Shown here piece after piece: positions 17,605 to 27,900 of a DNA stretch of 64,000 nt (the stretch's first letter is position 1; every line of letters starts with the position of its first letter). A model generated the notes under the pieces. The model saw only the letters and a list, made by a program, of their open reading frames with translations. It did not search any database and was not told the DNA's origin. This DNA is from Nocardiopsis eucommiae (GTDB lineage Bacteria > Actinomycetota > Actinomycetes > Streptosporangiales > Streptosporangiaceae). The translations under genes were made by a program, and so were the position numbers. The stretch is from positions 4,464,001-4,528,000 of the forward strand of contig CP074402.1 in assembly GCA_018388625.1 (NCBI GenBank), read 5' to 3'.

Positions 17605-18885
17605 TCAGGAGGACGTGCCGTCCGGCTTCGGCCGCACCAGCACCTCGGTGATCGTGCGCCCGTTGGTCTCCGCCACCTCGGCCGTCCAGCCGCCGAAGTC
17701 GACCCGCTCCCCCGGCGTCCGCGGGATGTGCTCCAACACGGACAGGATCAGCCCGGCCACGGTGACGTAGTCGCCCTCCGGCGGGTCCGGCAGGTCCAGG
17801 TCGAGGTCGGACAGGTCGTGGACCGGGTAGGTGCCCGGCAGCGACATCGACCCGTCCTCGTGCCGCCGGACCACACGGACGTCGGTGTCGGTCTCGTCGT
17901 AGATCTCCCCGACGATCTCCTCCAACAGGTCCTCCAGGCTGACGATCCCCTCGATCCAGCCCATCTCGTTGACCACCACGGCGAGCTGCGCGCGTTGCTC
18001 CGTCATGCGCTCCAGGGCCAGGGACACCACCAGCGAGTCGGGGAGCAGCATCGGCTCCCGCGCGACCTCCCGAACGGTTCCGGACCCCCGCACGAGGTCG
18101 GACCAGTGCACCACGCCGAGGACCTCGTCCAGGTCTCCCTCGGCCACCACCGGCGCCCTGGAGTGACCGTGTTCCGCGAGCATCCGCAGTGCCTCGTCGG
18201 GCGGTGTCCCGGCCGGGATGACGAACACCTCCCCGCGCGGCACCACCACCTGGCGCAGCCGCCGGTCGTCGATCTCGAAGGCGCCCGCGATGATGGTGCG
18301 CTGCTCCTGGGTGATGTCGCGCTGGGAGGCGAGCATGTCCCGCAGCTCCTCCTCCGAGATCTCCTCCCGGGACGCCGACGGGTCACCGCCGGTCAGCCTC
18401 ACCAACAGGTCGGTGGACGCGCTCAGCAGCCACACGACCGGACGGGACAGCGTCGCCATCAGGTCCAGGGGGCGGGAGACGACGAGCGCCCAGGTCTCGG
18501 CGCGCTGCATCGCGACGCGTTTGGGGGCGAGCTCTCCCAGGACGAGCGTCACGAACGTGAGGACGACCGTGACGAGGACCACCGACACCGGGGCCGCGGC
18601 CGCGCCGAGGAAGCCCAGGGGTTCCACGAGCGGACGTGCCAGGGACACGGCGGCGGTCGCGGACGCGAGGAACCCGGCGAGGGTGATGCCGATCTGGATG
18701 GTGGCGAGGTAGCGGTTGGGGTCCCCGGCCAGGCGGGCCACGGCCCTGCCGCCCGCCCCGCGCTCGGCCAACTGCTTGACCTGTCCCTCGCGCAGGGTGA
18801 TCAGGGCGATCTCGCTGCCCGCGAACAGTGCGTTGACCAGGACGAGGGCCAGAACCACCCCGAGCTGCGCCCCGTAGCTGTCCAT
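17605..18885 (-). CDS. CNNM/CorC-HlyC family membrane protein (hemolysin family)
   Basis: 426 residues. N-terminal DUF21 domain with three to four membrane helices ('VLALVLVNALFAGSEIALITL', 'IGITLAGFLASATAAVSLA', 'VLVTVVLTFVTLVLGELAPKRVA' region). Two CBS domains follow (about residues 205-325, with 'VVPRGEVFVIPAGTPPDEALRMLAEHGHSRAPVV'), then the C-terminal CorC_HlyC domain with 'LPGTYPVHDLSDLDLDLP'. This family is linked to magnesium/cobalt handling; the 'hemolysin' name is historical. ATG at 18885. Confidence 0.9.
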   Translation of the reverse strand: MDSYGAQLGVVLALVLVNALFAGSEIALITLREGQVKQLAERGAGGRAVARLAGDPNRYLATIQIGITLAGFLASATAAVSLARPLVEPLGFLGAAAAPVSVVLVTVVLTFVTLVLGELAPKRVAMQRAETWALVVSRPLDLMATLSRPVVWLLSASTDLLVRLTGGDPSASREEISEEELRDMLASQRDITQEQRTIIAGAFEIDDRRLRQVVVPRGEVFVIPAGTPPDEALRMLAEHGHSRAPVVAEGDLDEVLGVVHWSDLVRGSGTVREVAREPMLLPDSLVVSLALERMTEQRAQLAVVVNEMGWIEGIVSLEDLLEEIVGEIYDETDTDVRVVRRHEDGSMSLPGTYPVHDLSDLDLDLPDPPEGDYVTVAGLILSVLEHIPRTPGERVDFGGWTAEVAETNGRTITEVLVRPKPDGTSS

Positions 18886-18995
18886 GTTCCGCCGTCTCCC
18901 CAGTGGTGGACCCGTGGATCGTGACCCTTCGTCCCCTCAGCCTCGCACAACGTGCTGATCGGCACTCCGCCACGCACCGGGGCACCCCGCTTTGC

Positions 18996-19943
18996 TCAGG
19001 ACGGCGGGAGGGCGCGTGCCGCCAGGACGTGGTGGTCGTGCGGTGCGGGGCGCCCCTCGATGGCACCGGTGACCTCGGTGACCAGCTTCTCCACGAGGTC
19101 GACACCCGAGGCGTGGTCGGGGTGGCCCTCGGACAGGACCGCCACGAGGTACTCGCGGTCGGGGCCGCCGACGTGCCCGACGCTGTTGATGATCCACGGT
19201 CCGTCGGGCTCGCGCGGCGTCCAGCCGTTCTTGACCCCCACGGTGTCCCCGGGGGCGGCGGCAGCGGACACGCCCCAGGCCTGCTCCGGAGCGACCTCGG
19301 CCATGAGCGCGCGGACGAGGGCGCGGTCGTCCTCGGAGAGCGGCCCCTCGTCCGTGTACAGGGCGCGCAGCAGGCGGATCTGGTCGGCGGCGGTGGTCGT
19401 CGTGGCGCCCCAGCTCCCCCGGGGTGGGGTTCGGTGGCGGTGAACCCCAGTCGGTCCGCGTGGCGGCGGAACCCGTCGGTGAAGCCCAGCCGGGCGTAGA
19501 GGTCGTCGACGACGGTGTTGTCGCTGTACCTGATCATGCGTTCGGCCCGCTCGCGTTCGCTGGCGGTGAGCGCGCGGTCCTCCTCCTCGGCACTCATGAG
19601 GAGCATGGTGAGGACGGTCAGCTTGGCCACGCTCGCCGTGGGGAACGGCCGCTCCGCCCCGTGGCTGAAGGTCGTGCCGGTCCGCAGGTCCTGGACCGCG
19701 ATCCCGAACTCCGCCGTGTGCTCGGCGTCGAGGGCCTCCACACGAGCGGTCAGGGCGGCCCGTTCCCCCGGGGCAGGGCCGTGCCGCCCCGTGCGGTGGC
19801 CACGGGAGGGGCGGGCGTGTGGACGGCCCGCGCGGCCTCGGGGACCGCGTCGAGCGCGGGGTACGCCCCGGGCAGGGACACGGCCACCAGCAGGGCGACG
19901 AGGACGGCCGTGGGCCGCCACTCGGTGGGGAACGCCTGGTCAC
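18996..19943 (-). CDS. Exported serine hydrolase, class A beta-lactamase-like
   Basis: About 317 residues after repairing three single-base gaps (C or G runs at 19927-19930, 19765-19769 and 19416-19420). With the first repaired, the N-terminus from the GTG at 19943 becomes a signal peptide: MTRR..., hydrophobic core 'AVLVALLVAVSLPGA'. The penicillin-recognising fold has 'TASVAKLTVL' (SxxK nucleophile), 'RYSDNTVVDDLY' (SDN) and 'VGVKNGWTPRE' (KTG box as KNG). The absence of a class-A Glu166 loop motif suggests a non-beta-lactamase hydrolase/esterase of the kind common in actinomycetes. Probably secreted or surface-held. Confidence 0.78.
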   Translation of the reverse strand: MTRRSPPSGGPRPSSSPCWWPCPCPGRTPRSTRSPRPRGPSTRPPLPWPPHGAARPCPGGTGRPDRSCGGPRRRAHGGVRDRGPGPADRHDLQPRGGAAVPHGERGQADRPHHAPHECRGGGPRAHRQRTRAGRTHDQVQRQHRRRRPLRPAGLHRRVPPPRGPTGVHRHRTPPRGSWGATTTTAADQIRLLRALYTDEGPLSEDDRALVRALMAEVAPEQAWGVSAAAAPGDTVGVKNGWTPREPDGPWIINSVGHVGGPDREYLVAVLSEGHPDHASGVDLVEKLVTEVTGAIEGRPAPHDHHVLAARALPPS

Positions 19944-20036
19944 GCGATCACCGGCTCTGCGCCGTGGGAACTGGTGCCGGACATTATCCCCGGACGACCG
20001 GCACGAATCACCCGTCGGATACCGAATCGGTACGGA

Positions 20037-20660
20037 TCAGTCCACGCGCACGCGGGTGTCCTCGTCGATCCCCCGGGCCACCAGCGCCTCACCGGTGGCG
20101 TCGGCCATCCGGAGCAGCTGGACGATCACCGGCACGACCAGCAGATGGGGCCGCCCGGACAGGCCCCGCGCCCGGTAGCCCTCCCGGGCGGCGCGCCAGG
20201 CGGAGGCGACCATCGGGATGGACCGAACGGTCAGGGCGAGCACCAGCGCGACGCGGTCGGGGTTGACCCCCACGTGGCGCAGCGGACGGGCGAGGCGTTC
20301 GAAGAGGTCCAGCATCTCGCGGACCCGGGTCGTGAGGGTGACGGCGTTGGCCAGCAGCACGAGCGACGCGAGCTGGGCGCACAGCCGCAGCCCCTCCTCC
20401 CAGGCCCCGAACAGTGCCTGGAACGCCCCGATGGCCAGCAGGAACGGCCACAGTGCCCGCAGGACCCCCAGGGCCCGGCGCGGGTGCAGCCCGACCAGCG
20501 GGTACGCGAGCAGGCTCGCGACGAGCGCGCCCAGGGACACCCACGGGTCGGCGGCGGCCACGAGGGCGACGCCGACCACCAGCAGACCCAGGAGTTTGGG
20601 TCCGGCGGAGACCCGGTGCAGGGGCCCGGTGCCCGCCACGTACAGCCCGATGGCACTCAC
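20037..20660 (-). CDS. bioN: ECF transporter transmembrane T component (BioN-like)
   Basis: 207 residues, EcfT/CbiQ family. Several membrane segments ('LLGLLVVGVALVAAADPW', 'ALWPFLLAIGAFQALFG', 'LASLVLLANAVTLTTRV'), then the two Ala-Arg-Gly coupling motifs that contact the ATPase: 'REGYRARGLSG' and 'GEALVARGID'. GTG at 20660 overlaps the ATPase stop by 4 nt. Third gene of bioY-bioM-bioN, making a group-I biotin importer. Confidence 0.87.
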   Translation of the reverse strand: MSAIGLYVAGTGPLHRVSAGPKLLGLLVVGVALVAAADPWVSLGALVASLLAYPLVGLHPRRALGVLRALWPFLLAIGAFQALFGAWEEGLRLCAQLASLVLLANAVTLTTRVREMLDLFERLARPLRHVGVNPDRVALVLALTVRSIPMVASAWRAAREGYRARGLSGRPHLLVVPVIVQLLRMADATGEALVARGIDEDTRVRVD

Positions 20661-21346
20661 GCGCCGTCCGCCTGGTCCATGAGCTTGGTGTAGAAGGACA
20701 CGGCGTCGTCGGGTGCGCCGTCGAAGGCCACCCGGCCCTCGGCCATGACCAGGACGCGGTCGAAGTCGGGGAGCAGGTCCAGGTCGTGGGTGAACAGGAC
20801 GACCCGCTGGTCGAGCCCGGCCAGCGTGCGGTGCACCATGCGGGTGTTGCGCAGGTCGAGCAGGGTGGTTGGTTCGTCGCAGACGAGGATCTCGGGACCG
20901 GTCACCAGCACCGAGGCCAGCGCGAGGAGCTGCTTCTGGCCGCCGGAGAGCAGGTGTCCGGGGTGGTCGCGGTGGTCGCTGAGCCCGTAGCGCTCCAGGA
21001 CCTCGTCCACACGGCGGGCGGTCTCCTCGCGACCCAGTCTCAGGGAGCGCAGCCCGATCTCCACGTCCTCGGCCACCGTCGGCATGATGATCTGGTTGGC
21101 GGCGTCGGAGAAGACGAAGCCGACCCTGCGCCGGACCTGCTTCGCGTGCCGTCGGGTGTCCCACTCCCCGAGCGAGACCCGGCCCGTGTCCGGCAGTACC
21201 AGACCGTTCAGCGTGCGGGCCAGGGTGGACTTGCCCGAGCCGTTGGCCCCGATCACGCCGATCCGGTGCTCGGCGAGGTCGAGGGTGACGTCCCGCAGCA
21301 CCGTGCGGCCGTCGTAGGCGTGGGAGACCCCTGCGAGGCGGAGCAT
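20657..21346 (-). CDS. bioM: ECF transporter ATPase (BioM-like)
   Basis: 229-residue ABC ATPase. Walker A 'GANGSGKSTLA', Q-loop 'VFSDAANQI', signature 'LSGGQKQLLALA', Walker B 'ILVCDEPTTLLDL', His switch 'LFTHDLDLL'. Start ATG overlaps the bioY stop by 1 nt (TGATG arrangement) and its stop overlaps bioN, so the three are translationally coupled. Energises biotin uptake with BioY and BioN. Confidence 0.9.
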   Translation of the reverse strand: MLRLAGVSHAYDGRTVLRDVTLDLAEHRIGVIGANGSGKSTLARTLNGLVLPDTGRVSLGEWDTRRHAKQVRRRVGFVFSDAANQIIMPTVAEDVEIGLRSLRLGREETARRVDEVLERYGLSDHRDHPGHLLSGGQKQLLALASVLVTGPEILVCDEPTTLLDLRNTRMVHRTLAGLDQRVVLFTHDLDLLPDFDRVLVMAEGRVAFDGAPDDAVSFYTKLMDQADGA

Positions 21347-21969
21347 CAGTCGTTCTCCTGGGCGACCCGGTCGTCGATGACCGGTCGGCCCGCCGGGGGG
21401 ATGGGGTAGGCGCGGAAGACGGCGCTGGCGATCGCGGCGGTGACGACGGCCTTGACGACGTCGCCCGGGAGGAAGGCCGTCATGGACAGGGCCCCGGCGA
21501 GGACGCCGTCCCCGAGGACCACCGCCATCCAGGGGACGCCGATGGCGTAGATGACGACGACCCCGCCCAGCAGGTTGATGAGCAGCCCCCGCCAGAAGCC
21601 GTACTTCCCGCGCGCCACCATGAGGTCCGTGAGGAGGCCGATGACGAGGGCGGCGAAGATCCAGCTCACGATGAACCCGGCCGAGGGCCCGGCCAGGACG
21701 GCGAGGCCGCCGCGCCCGCCCGCGAAGAGGGGAAGCCCGGCCAGGCCGAGGGCCAGGAAGGCGGCGATCGCCAGACTGCCGCGCTTCCACCCGAGGAGGC
21801 TGGGGGCGAGCATGATGCCCAGGGTCTGGAGGGTGATCGGCACCGGCCCGATGGGGATGGCGACGGTGACGCTGAGCGCGGCGATCAGCGCGGCGAACAC
21901 GGCGACGAGTGCGAGGTCGCGCGCGGTGAGGCCCCGGTAGCGGACGTGGGCCGTCACGGTGGTGGGCAT
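21346..21969 (-). CDS. bioY: Biotin-binding S component BioY
   Basis: 207 residues with six hydrophobic segments. The BioY pattern is clear: 'AVFAALIAALSVTVAIPIGPVPITLQTLGIMLAPSLLG' region, 'GLPLFAGGRGGLAVLAGPSAGFIVSW' region, and 'AFLPGDVVKAVVTAAIA' near the end. High-affinity biotin capture subunit. ATG at 21969 behind GAAGGGGACC is chosen over an upstream ATG at 22014. First gene of the operon. I saw no clear BirA or BioQ site in the 190 bp upstream. Confidence 0.93.
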   Translation of the reverse strand: MPTTVTAHVRYRGLTARDLALVAVFAALIAALSVTVAIPIGPVPITLQTLGIMLAPSLLGWKRGSLAIAAFLALGLAGLPLFAGGRGGLAVLAGPSAGFIVSWIFAALVIGLLTDLMVARGKYGFWRGLLINLLGGVVVIYAIGVPWMAVVLGDGVLAGALSMTAFLPGDVVKAVVTAAIASAVFRAYPIPPAGRPVIDDRVAQEND

Positions 21970-22159
21970 GCGTGGTCCCCTTCGGGGAGGTGTCGGGAGC
22001 GGATCACCGTCCATTGTCCGTTATGCGGGGACGTGCGGCAGGAGGCGGGGCACACAGAACCCGGGCACACCTGTTGTAGGGGTTCGCCTAGGACCGGGAT
22101 CACACCGGAGGCGCCGGGGCGCCGGTGGCCGGGAGGTCGCGGTGGTTCGACGCCCCCGG

Positions 22160-23358
22160 TCAGCCCTGGGCCTCGGCCCTGCGGATGCGTTTGATGGGGA
22201 CGGGCAGCACGCAGACGGGGACCGGGACGTCCAGGCGGTGGCCGGTGTCGACGGGGACGCCCGTGTCCGGGTCGATGCGCAGCGACATCAGGGAGTCCCC
22301 GTTCTGGGCGGCAACGACCAGGTGGTCGGGCTGCCCGTTGTGTCCCCGGACCACGGTGAAGTGGCGGGGCCAGGCGCCCACGGGGGTGTCTGCCAGGTGC
22401 TCCAGGCGGGCGCCCTCGTCACGGACGGCGAAGGTCGAGACCGCGTCCGCGCCACGGTTGGAGACGTAGACGCGCCCCTCGTAGGTGGTGGTCATCGGGA
22501 GGGCGTCGCCGTCCGCGATCTCGCGGCCCTCGACCTTGAGGCGGTGGAGCGCGATCTCGGCCGGGAAGTTGTCCGGCAAGGGGTCGCCCACGGCGGGGAC
22601 GGACCCCAGGTGCTCCCCGTGCCGTTGCGGGGGTTCCAGCGCACGACGTGTACGCGCGAGTCCAGTTCCCCGGTGACGTACACGTGGCGGCCGTTGACGG
22701 CCATGTGCCGGGGACCCGTGCCGGAGGGCAGCCGGACGGTGCCCAGCAGGCCTTCGTCGATGTCGGGCGCCGGTCCCTGGTTCTCCTCGTTGAGCGGGGT
22801 CGCGTAGTGGTACACGCGCAGCTCGTCCGTGCCGAGGTCGGCGGCGAGCAGGTAGCGCAGCCGGGGGTCGTGCGCGTCGAGGACCACGGCGGTGCTGTGC
22901 GCGTGGGGCCCGTCCTGGCGGTCGGTGACCGGGCCGCGCCCCCGGTGCGCGAGTTCGCGGCGGGGTTCGGTGGGTGCGCCGTCCTCACCGGTGGGCTGGA
23001 GGGTCACCACGCCGTTGGCGTAGTTGGCCACCGCGACCCGTTCGGGGCCCAGGTAGCGGACGTGGCAGGGCGAGCCCCCGCCGGTGGGCACGGAGCCGAG
23101 CTCGGTGAGGGTGGCGTCCCCGTGCACCCGGAACGCGGTGAGCGCACCCTCGGCCCTCTCGTTGACCGCGTACACCGTGGGCGGGTCCGGGCGGAACGCG
23201 AGGAAGGAGGGTCCCGTGGTGCGGGCGGCGACGCCGTCCGGGGTCAGCTCGCCGGTCTCGGGGTCGAACCAGACCCGCTGGATGCCCTCGCCCTTTCCGG
23301 GCGGGTCGGAGTCGGGGGTGTAGGTCCCCACGAGCAGGAGCCGTCGTGGTGTGTCCAC
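22160..23358 (-). CDS. Lactonase-family beta-propeller protein
   Basis: About 400 residues after repairing one gap (C-run 22615-22618). Family of 6-phosphogluconolactonase/carboxymuconate cyclase-like seven-bladed propellers: 'LLVGTYTPDSD' at the start, 'GPSFLAFRPDPPTVYAVNE', 'GGSPCHVRYLGPERVAVANY', 'TGPRHMAVNGRHVYVTGELDSRVHV', 'RVYVSNRGADAVSTFAV', 'WPRHFTVVRGHNGQPDHLVVAAQNGDSL'. No signal peptide. The GTG at 23358 is the start nearest the GTYT strand; upstream GTGs are possible. True substrate of this actinomycete group is usually unknown. Confidence 0.8.
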
Positions 23359-23765
23359 AGGGTGCCTCGTTTCCGTCGCCTCGGGCAGGATCGTGGTCCA
23401 GACCACGGCCGGAATGCTACCGCCCCCTTCGTCGGTGGGGAAGGACGCGTGAGGTGGGCTCCGGCCAGGCCCGCCCACTGGTTACCAAGAGAAACCTCTG
23501 ACTCACGTAGCCCTTCTGTTACAGTTCCTCCACAACAGCCCGATTAACGGTGGTCAGGTCCCCCTCACACCGACCTGTCCCGTTCATCTCCGGGTTCCGG
23601 GCCTCGGATCGACGAGGCCGCGAACGGATACCGTATCGGCGCTGCACCCGCGGGATCGAGTGATTCCCCGCGGACGAAGACCACCGCCAGAGGAACCCGG
23701 CCCTCGGTTCACGGGTCCCCCATCGCGTTCCGTGGTTCCCCGCTCACCCGACGTCTGGATTCGTC
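23359..23765. other. Intergenic region between divergent lactonase and globin genes
   Basis: About 400 bp with no supported gene. 23480-23550 is A+T-richer ('GTTACAGTTCC') and probably carries the promoters of both neighbours. No clear repeat or operator seen. Confidence 0.35.
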
Positions 23766-24242
23766 TTGACCCATCGCTCACTGTCCGAAGTTCCGTTGCC
23801 CGACCAGGAGATCATCGAACTGGTACGTCAGTCCTGTGTGGACATCCCCGAGGGCTCCACGCGCCTGGCCAGGTCCTTCTACGAGAACCTGTTCATGATG
23901 GTCCCCGAGGTGCGGAGCATGTTCTCGGAGGACATCAAGCCCCAACAGCAGCGCATGGCGGACGCCCTGCTGTCCGTGGTGCGGTACCTGGACAGCCCGG
24001 ACGACGTGGCCCGCTACCTGCAACGTCTGGGGCGTCAGCACCGCGACGAGCTGGGGGTGCTGCCCGAGCACTACCCGCACGTCGGACGCGCCCTGGTCCG
24101 CGCCGTCAGCGAGGTCTCCCCCACCTGGTCGTCCTCGATGAGTTCGGCCTGGGTGCTCGTCTACCAGTGGATCACCGCGAACATGATCGCCGGGGCCGAA
24201 CAGGCCTCCCAGCCCGCGCACGCGTCCCACCGGCGACGCTGA
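23766..24242 (+). CDS. Single-domain globin-like protein
   Basis: 158 residues. Globin fold: 'DQEIIELVRQSCVDIP' helix A, 'ARSFYENLFMMVPEVRSMF' (B to CD corner with Phe/Tyr), E-helix 'QQQRMADALLSVVRYL', and proximal His in 'LQRLGRQHRDELGVLPEHYPHVGRALVRAV'. Like the heme domain of flavohemoglobins but without a reductase. Likely binds heme for NO/O2 chemistry or sensing. The TTG at 23766 is the only suitable start before helix A. Followed 50 bp later by a flavin-binding gene on the same strand, a possible electron partner. Confidence 0.78.
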   Translation: MTHRSLSEVPLPDQEIIELVRQSCVDIPEGSTRLARSFYENLFMMVPEVRSMFSEDIKPQQQRMADALLSVVRYLDSPDDVARYLQRLGRQHRDELGVLPEHYPHVGRALVRAVSEVSPTWSSSMSSAWVLVYQWITANMIAGAEQASQPAHASHRRR

Positions 24243-24291
24243 CGCGGGCACCGTTCCCCTCCTCCTCTCACCCCCGTCGAAAGCCTCGTTC

Positions 24292-24929
24292 ATGACTCAG
24301 AGCCAGCAGGACCGTACGCCCGGGACCGACGGAGAGCGCCACGTGCAGGCGGTCATGGGCACCGCCGAACGGGCCGAACGCTTCTACAACGACCAGATGC
24401 TGGACCACCTGAACCCGCTCATGAAGGAGTTCATCTCCCGCCAGGAGATGCTGTTCATCGCCACGGCGGACGCCCGGGGCGAGTGCGACTCCAGCTTCCG
24501 GGCCGGGCCCCCGGGTTCGTCCACGTCATCGACGACCGGACCCTGGCCTACCCCGAGTACCGGGGTAACGGCGTGTTCGCCAGCGCGGGCAACATCCTGG
24601 AGAACCCGCACATCGGGCTGATGTTCCTCGACTTCGAGCGGGAGCGGATCGGCCTGCACGTGAACGGCCGGGTGAAGATCATGGAGGACGAGACCCTGCG
24701 CCCGCACGTCCCGGGCCTGCCCCTGGCACGGGTGCCGGGGCAGCGCGCGCAGATGTGGATGATGGTGCAGGTCGAGGAGGCCTACATCCACTGCCGCAAG
24801 CACATCCCGCACCTGCGGCGGGTCGGCGCGGAGGAGTCCTGGGGCACCGACGACGCCCTGCGCAAGGGCGGCGACTTCTTCGAGGCGAAGGCCGGAAGGC
24901 ACGCCGCCGCCGGACCCGGCCCCCGGTAG
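24292..24929 (+). CDS. Pyridoxamine 5'-phosphate oxidase-like flavin-binding protein
   Basis: About 212 residues after repairing one gap (C-run 24508-24512). Split-barrel PNPOx-like family: 'FISRQEMLFIATADARGECDSSFRAGPPGFVHVID' region, 'LAYPEYRGNGVFASAGNILENPHIGLMFLDFE', 'RIGLHVNGRVKIME', and C-terminal 'AQMWMMVQVEEAYIHCRKHIPHLRR'. It is of the type that binds FMN or F420. Cytoplasmic. Co-directional with the globin gene, so a reductase role for that heme protein is an inference. Confidence 0.8.
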
Positions 24930-24934
24930 GGATC

Positions 24935-24960
24935 GGGGGCGGCCCGTGCGGGCCGCCCCC
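24935..24960. terminator. Bidirectional hairpin between convergent genes
   Basis: Perfect 11-bp stem GGGGGCGGCCC / GGGCCGCCCCC with a GTGC loop, exactly filling the gap between the flavin-binding gene (ends 24929) and hrpA (ends 24965). No T-tract. Confidence 0.8.
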
Positions 24961-24964
24961 TGGC

Positions 24965-27900
24965 CTAGGGCCGCTTCGACGCTTCCTTGACGGCCTCGAT
25001 CGCCTTCATGATGCGTTTGTCCGAGACCGGGTAGGCGGTCCGCAGCTCCTGGGCGAAGAGGCTGACGCGGTACTCCTCCAGCATCCAGCGCAGCTCCTCC
25101 ACGTCCGGGTCGTCGGCCCGGCCCGCGGAAGCGCCCCGCGGACCTTCGCCACGGCCTGGCGCATCTGTTCGACCTTGGACATGTTGACCTGGTCACGGCG
25201 CGGGTTCTCAGGGAGCTTGCCCAGCCGGTACTCGACGCCGCGCAGGTACCGGTGCACGTCGTCCAGACGGCCCAGCCCCGCACGGGTGACGAACCCGTCG
25301 CCCACGAGGTCGCCCAGCTGTCCCTGGACGTCGTTGAGCGAGGGCAGGACCGCCAGGGACGTGGTGCCCTTCACCTTCTTGCTGACCTTGCGCCACAGGA
25401 CGAGGACGCGGGCGGTCCGGTCCAGGATCTCCGCGAGGGTGTCACCCAGGTCCGCGCGCACCCGGTCGGAGAGCCGGGCGAAGTCGTCGGCGTTCCACAC
25501 CGGCCCGCCCTCGCGGGTGAGCAGGTGGTCGACGGCGGCGGCCTCGGCGTCCTCCAGCATCCTGCGGATCGACCCGTGCGGGTTGTCCGCCAGAGCGAGC
25601 TTGTCCGGGTTGTTCAGGCCCTTGCTGACCGCCGTCGCCGGGGACGGGATGGTGAGCATGAGCAGGCGCCGGGTGCCCGCGCGCATGGCCGCGCGCTGCT
25701 CGGGGCGCGTGTCGAAGATGCGGATCGCGACGCTCTCGCCCTCGTCGACCAGCGCGGGATACCCCTTCACCTTGGGGCCCAGGGCCTTGCGTTCCAGGGT
25801 CTGTTCCAGCGGCCCGAAGTCCCAGGAGGTGATCCCCTTCTTCTCCACGCCCTTGGCCTCGGTGGCGATCGCCTCGCGCAGACGCGGCTTGAGCTTGGCG
25901 CGGAGCTGTTCGAGGTCCTTGGACTCGGCCAGGGTGCGTTTCCGGTCGTCCACGGCGCGGAAGGTGATCCGCAGGTGGTCCGGGACCCGGTCCAGCTGGA
26001 AGTCCTCCGGGCGGACCCGCTCTCCGTGCGCCATCACGGTGAGCTCGGCGGCCAGCGCCTCGGTGAGGGAACCCTCGTAGGGGGTGACCCCGGCCCGGGC
26101 CCGGGCCGCGTGGTCCGGGACGGGCACGAAGTTGCGGCGCAGGGGCTTGGGCAGCGAACGGATCATCGCGGTGATGAGCTCGTCGCGCAGGCCGGGGATC
26201 TGCCAGTCGAAGCCGGTGTTCTCCACCTGGTTGAGGAACTTCACCGGGACGTGCGCGGTGACGCCGTCCGAGTCGCTCCCGGGCTCGAACTGGTAGGTGA
26301 GCGGGAAGACGAACGCGCCCTGGCGCCACACGTCCGGGTAGTCGTCCTCGCTGACGCCCTCCACCCCGTCGTTGATGAGCTCCTCGCGGGTGAAGTCGAG
26401 GAGCGCGGGCTCGGTGCGCCGGGCCTTCTTCCACCACGAGTCGAAGTGGGCGGCGGAGACGGCGGAGTCGGCCACGCGGCGGTCGTAGAAGTCGAACAGC
26501 GTGTCGTCGTCCACCACGATGTCGCGGCGACGGGCCCGGTGCTCCAGGTCCTCGACCTCGTCGAGCAGCCTGCGGTTGTCGTGGAAGAACTGGTGCCGGG
26601 TCTCCCAGTCGCCCTCGACGAGGGCACGGCGGATGAACAGCTCACGGGAGAGCTCGGGGTCGATCCTCCCGTAGGAGACCTTGCGCTGGACGACGATGGG
26701 CACCCCGTAGAGGGTGACCCGCTCGTAGGCCATGACGGCGCCGCGCTTGCGCTCCCAGTGCGGTTCGCTGTAGCCGCGCTTGACGATGTCGACGCCGAGC
26801 TCCTCGGCCCACTCCGGCTCGATCCTGGCGACCATGCGCCCCCACAGCTTGGAGGTCTCCACCAGTTCGCCGACCATCACGAAGCGGGGCTGCTTCTTGA
26901 ACAGCGCGGAGCCGGGGAAGATCGCGAACCGCGCCCCCTGCCGCCCAGGTACTCGTGCTTGTCGGGGTCCTTGAGACCGACGTGCGAGAGCAGGCCGGCC
27001 AGCAGTGACATGTGCACGGAGCGCGGGTCGGCGGCCTCCTCGCGCAGCGGTGGGACCTCGATGTCCATCGTGCGCAGGACCTGCTTGAGCTGCCCGTGGA
27101 TGTCCTGCCACTCGCGCACGCGCAGGTAGTTGAGGAACTCCTCGCGGCACATGCGGCGGAACTGGTTGCCGGACAGCTCCTGCTGCTTGTCGCGCAGGTG
27201 GTTCCACAGGTTCAGGAAGGCGAGGAAGTCCGATTCCTTGTCGGTGAACCGGGCGTGCGCCTGCTGGGCCTGCTGCTGCTTCTCGGTGGGGCGCTCGCGG
27301 GGGTCCTGGATCGACAGGGCCGAGGTGATGACCATGACCTCGGCCAGGCAGTCGCGCTTCTCGGCCTCCAGGACCATGCGGCCCAGACGGGGGTCGATGG
27401 GGAGCTGGGCGAGGCGGCGGCCGATCGCGGTCAGGCGGCGCTGGCGGTTCGGTTCGTCCCTGGACTCGGGCTGGAGGGCGCCCAGCTCGGCCAGCAGGTT
27501 GACGCCGTCCTTGATCTGCCGGTGGTCGGGGCCGTCCACGAACGGGAAGGCGGCGACGTCGCCCAGGCCCAGCGCGGCCATCTGCAGGATGACGGAGGCG
27601 AGGTTGGTGCGCAGGATCTCGGGGTCGGTGTACTCCGGGCGGGAGAGGAAGTCCTCTTCGGAGTAGAGCCGGATGCAGATGCCGTCGGAGACACGGCCGC
27701 AGCGGCCCTTGCGCTGGTTGGCGGAGGCCTGCGAGACCGCCTCGATGGGCAGGCGCTGCACCTTGGTGCGGTGGGAGTACCGGGAGATCCGCGCGGTGCC
27801 GGGGTCGATGACGTACTTGATGCCGGGGACCGTCAGCGAGGTCTCGGCGACGTTGGTGGCCAGCACGACGCGGCGGCCGCCGTGCCGGGACCAGACGCGT

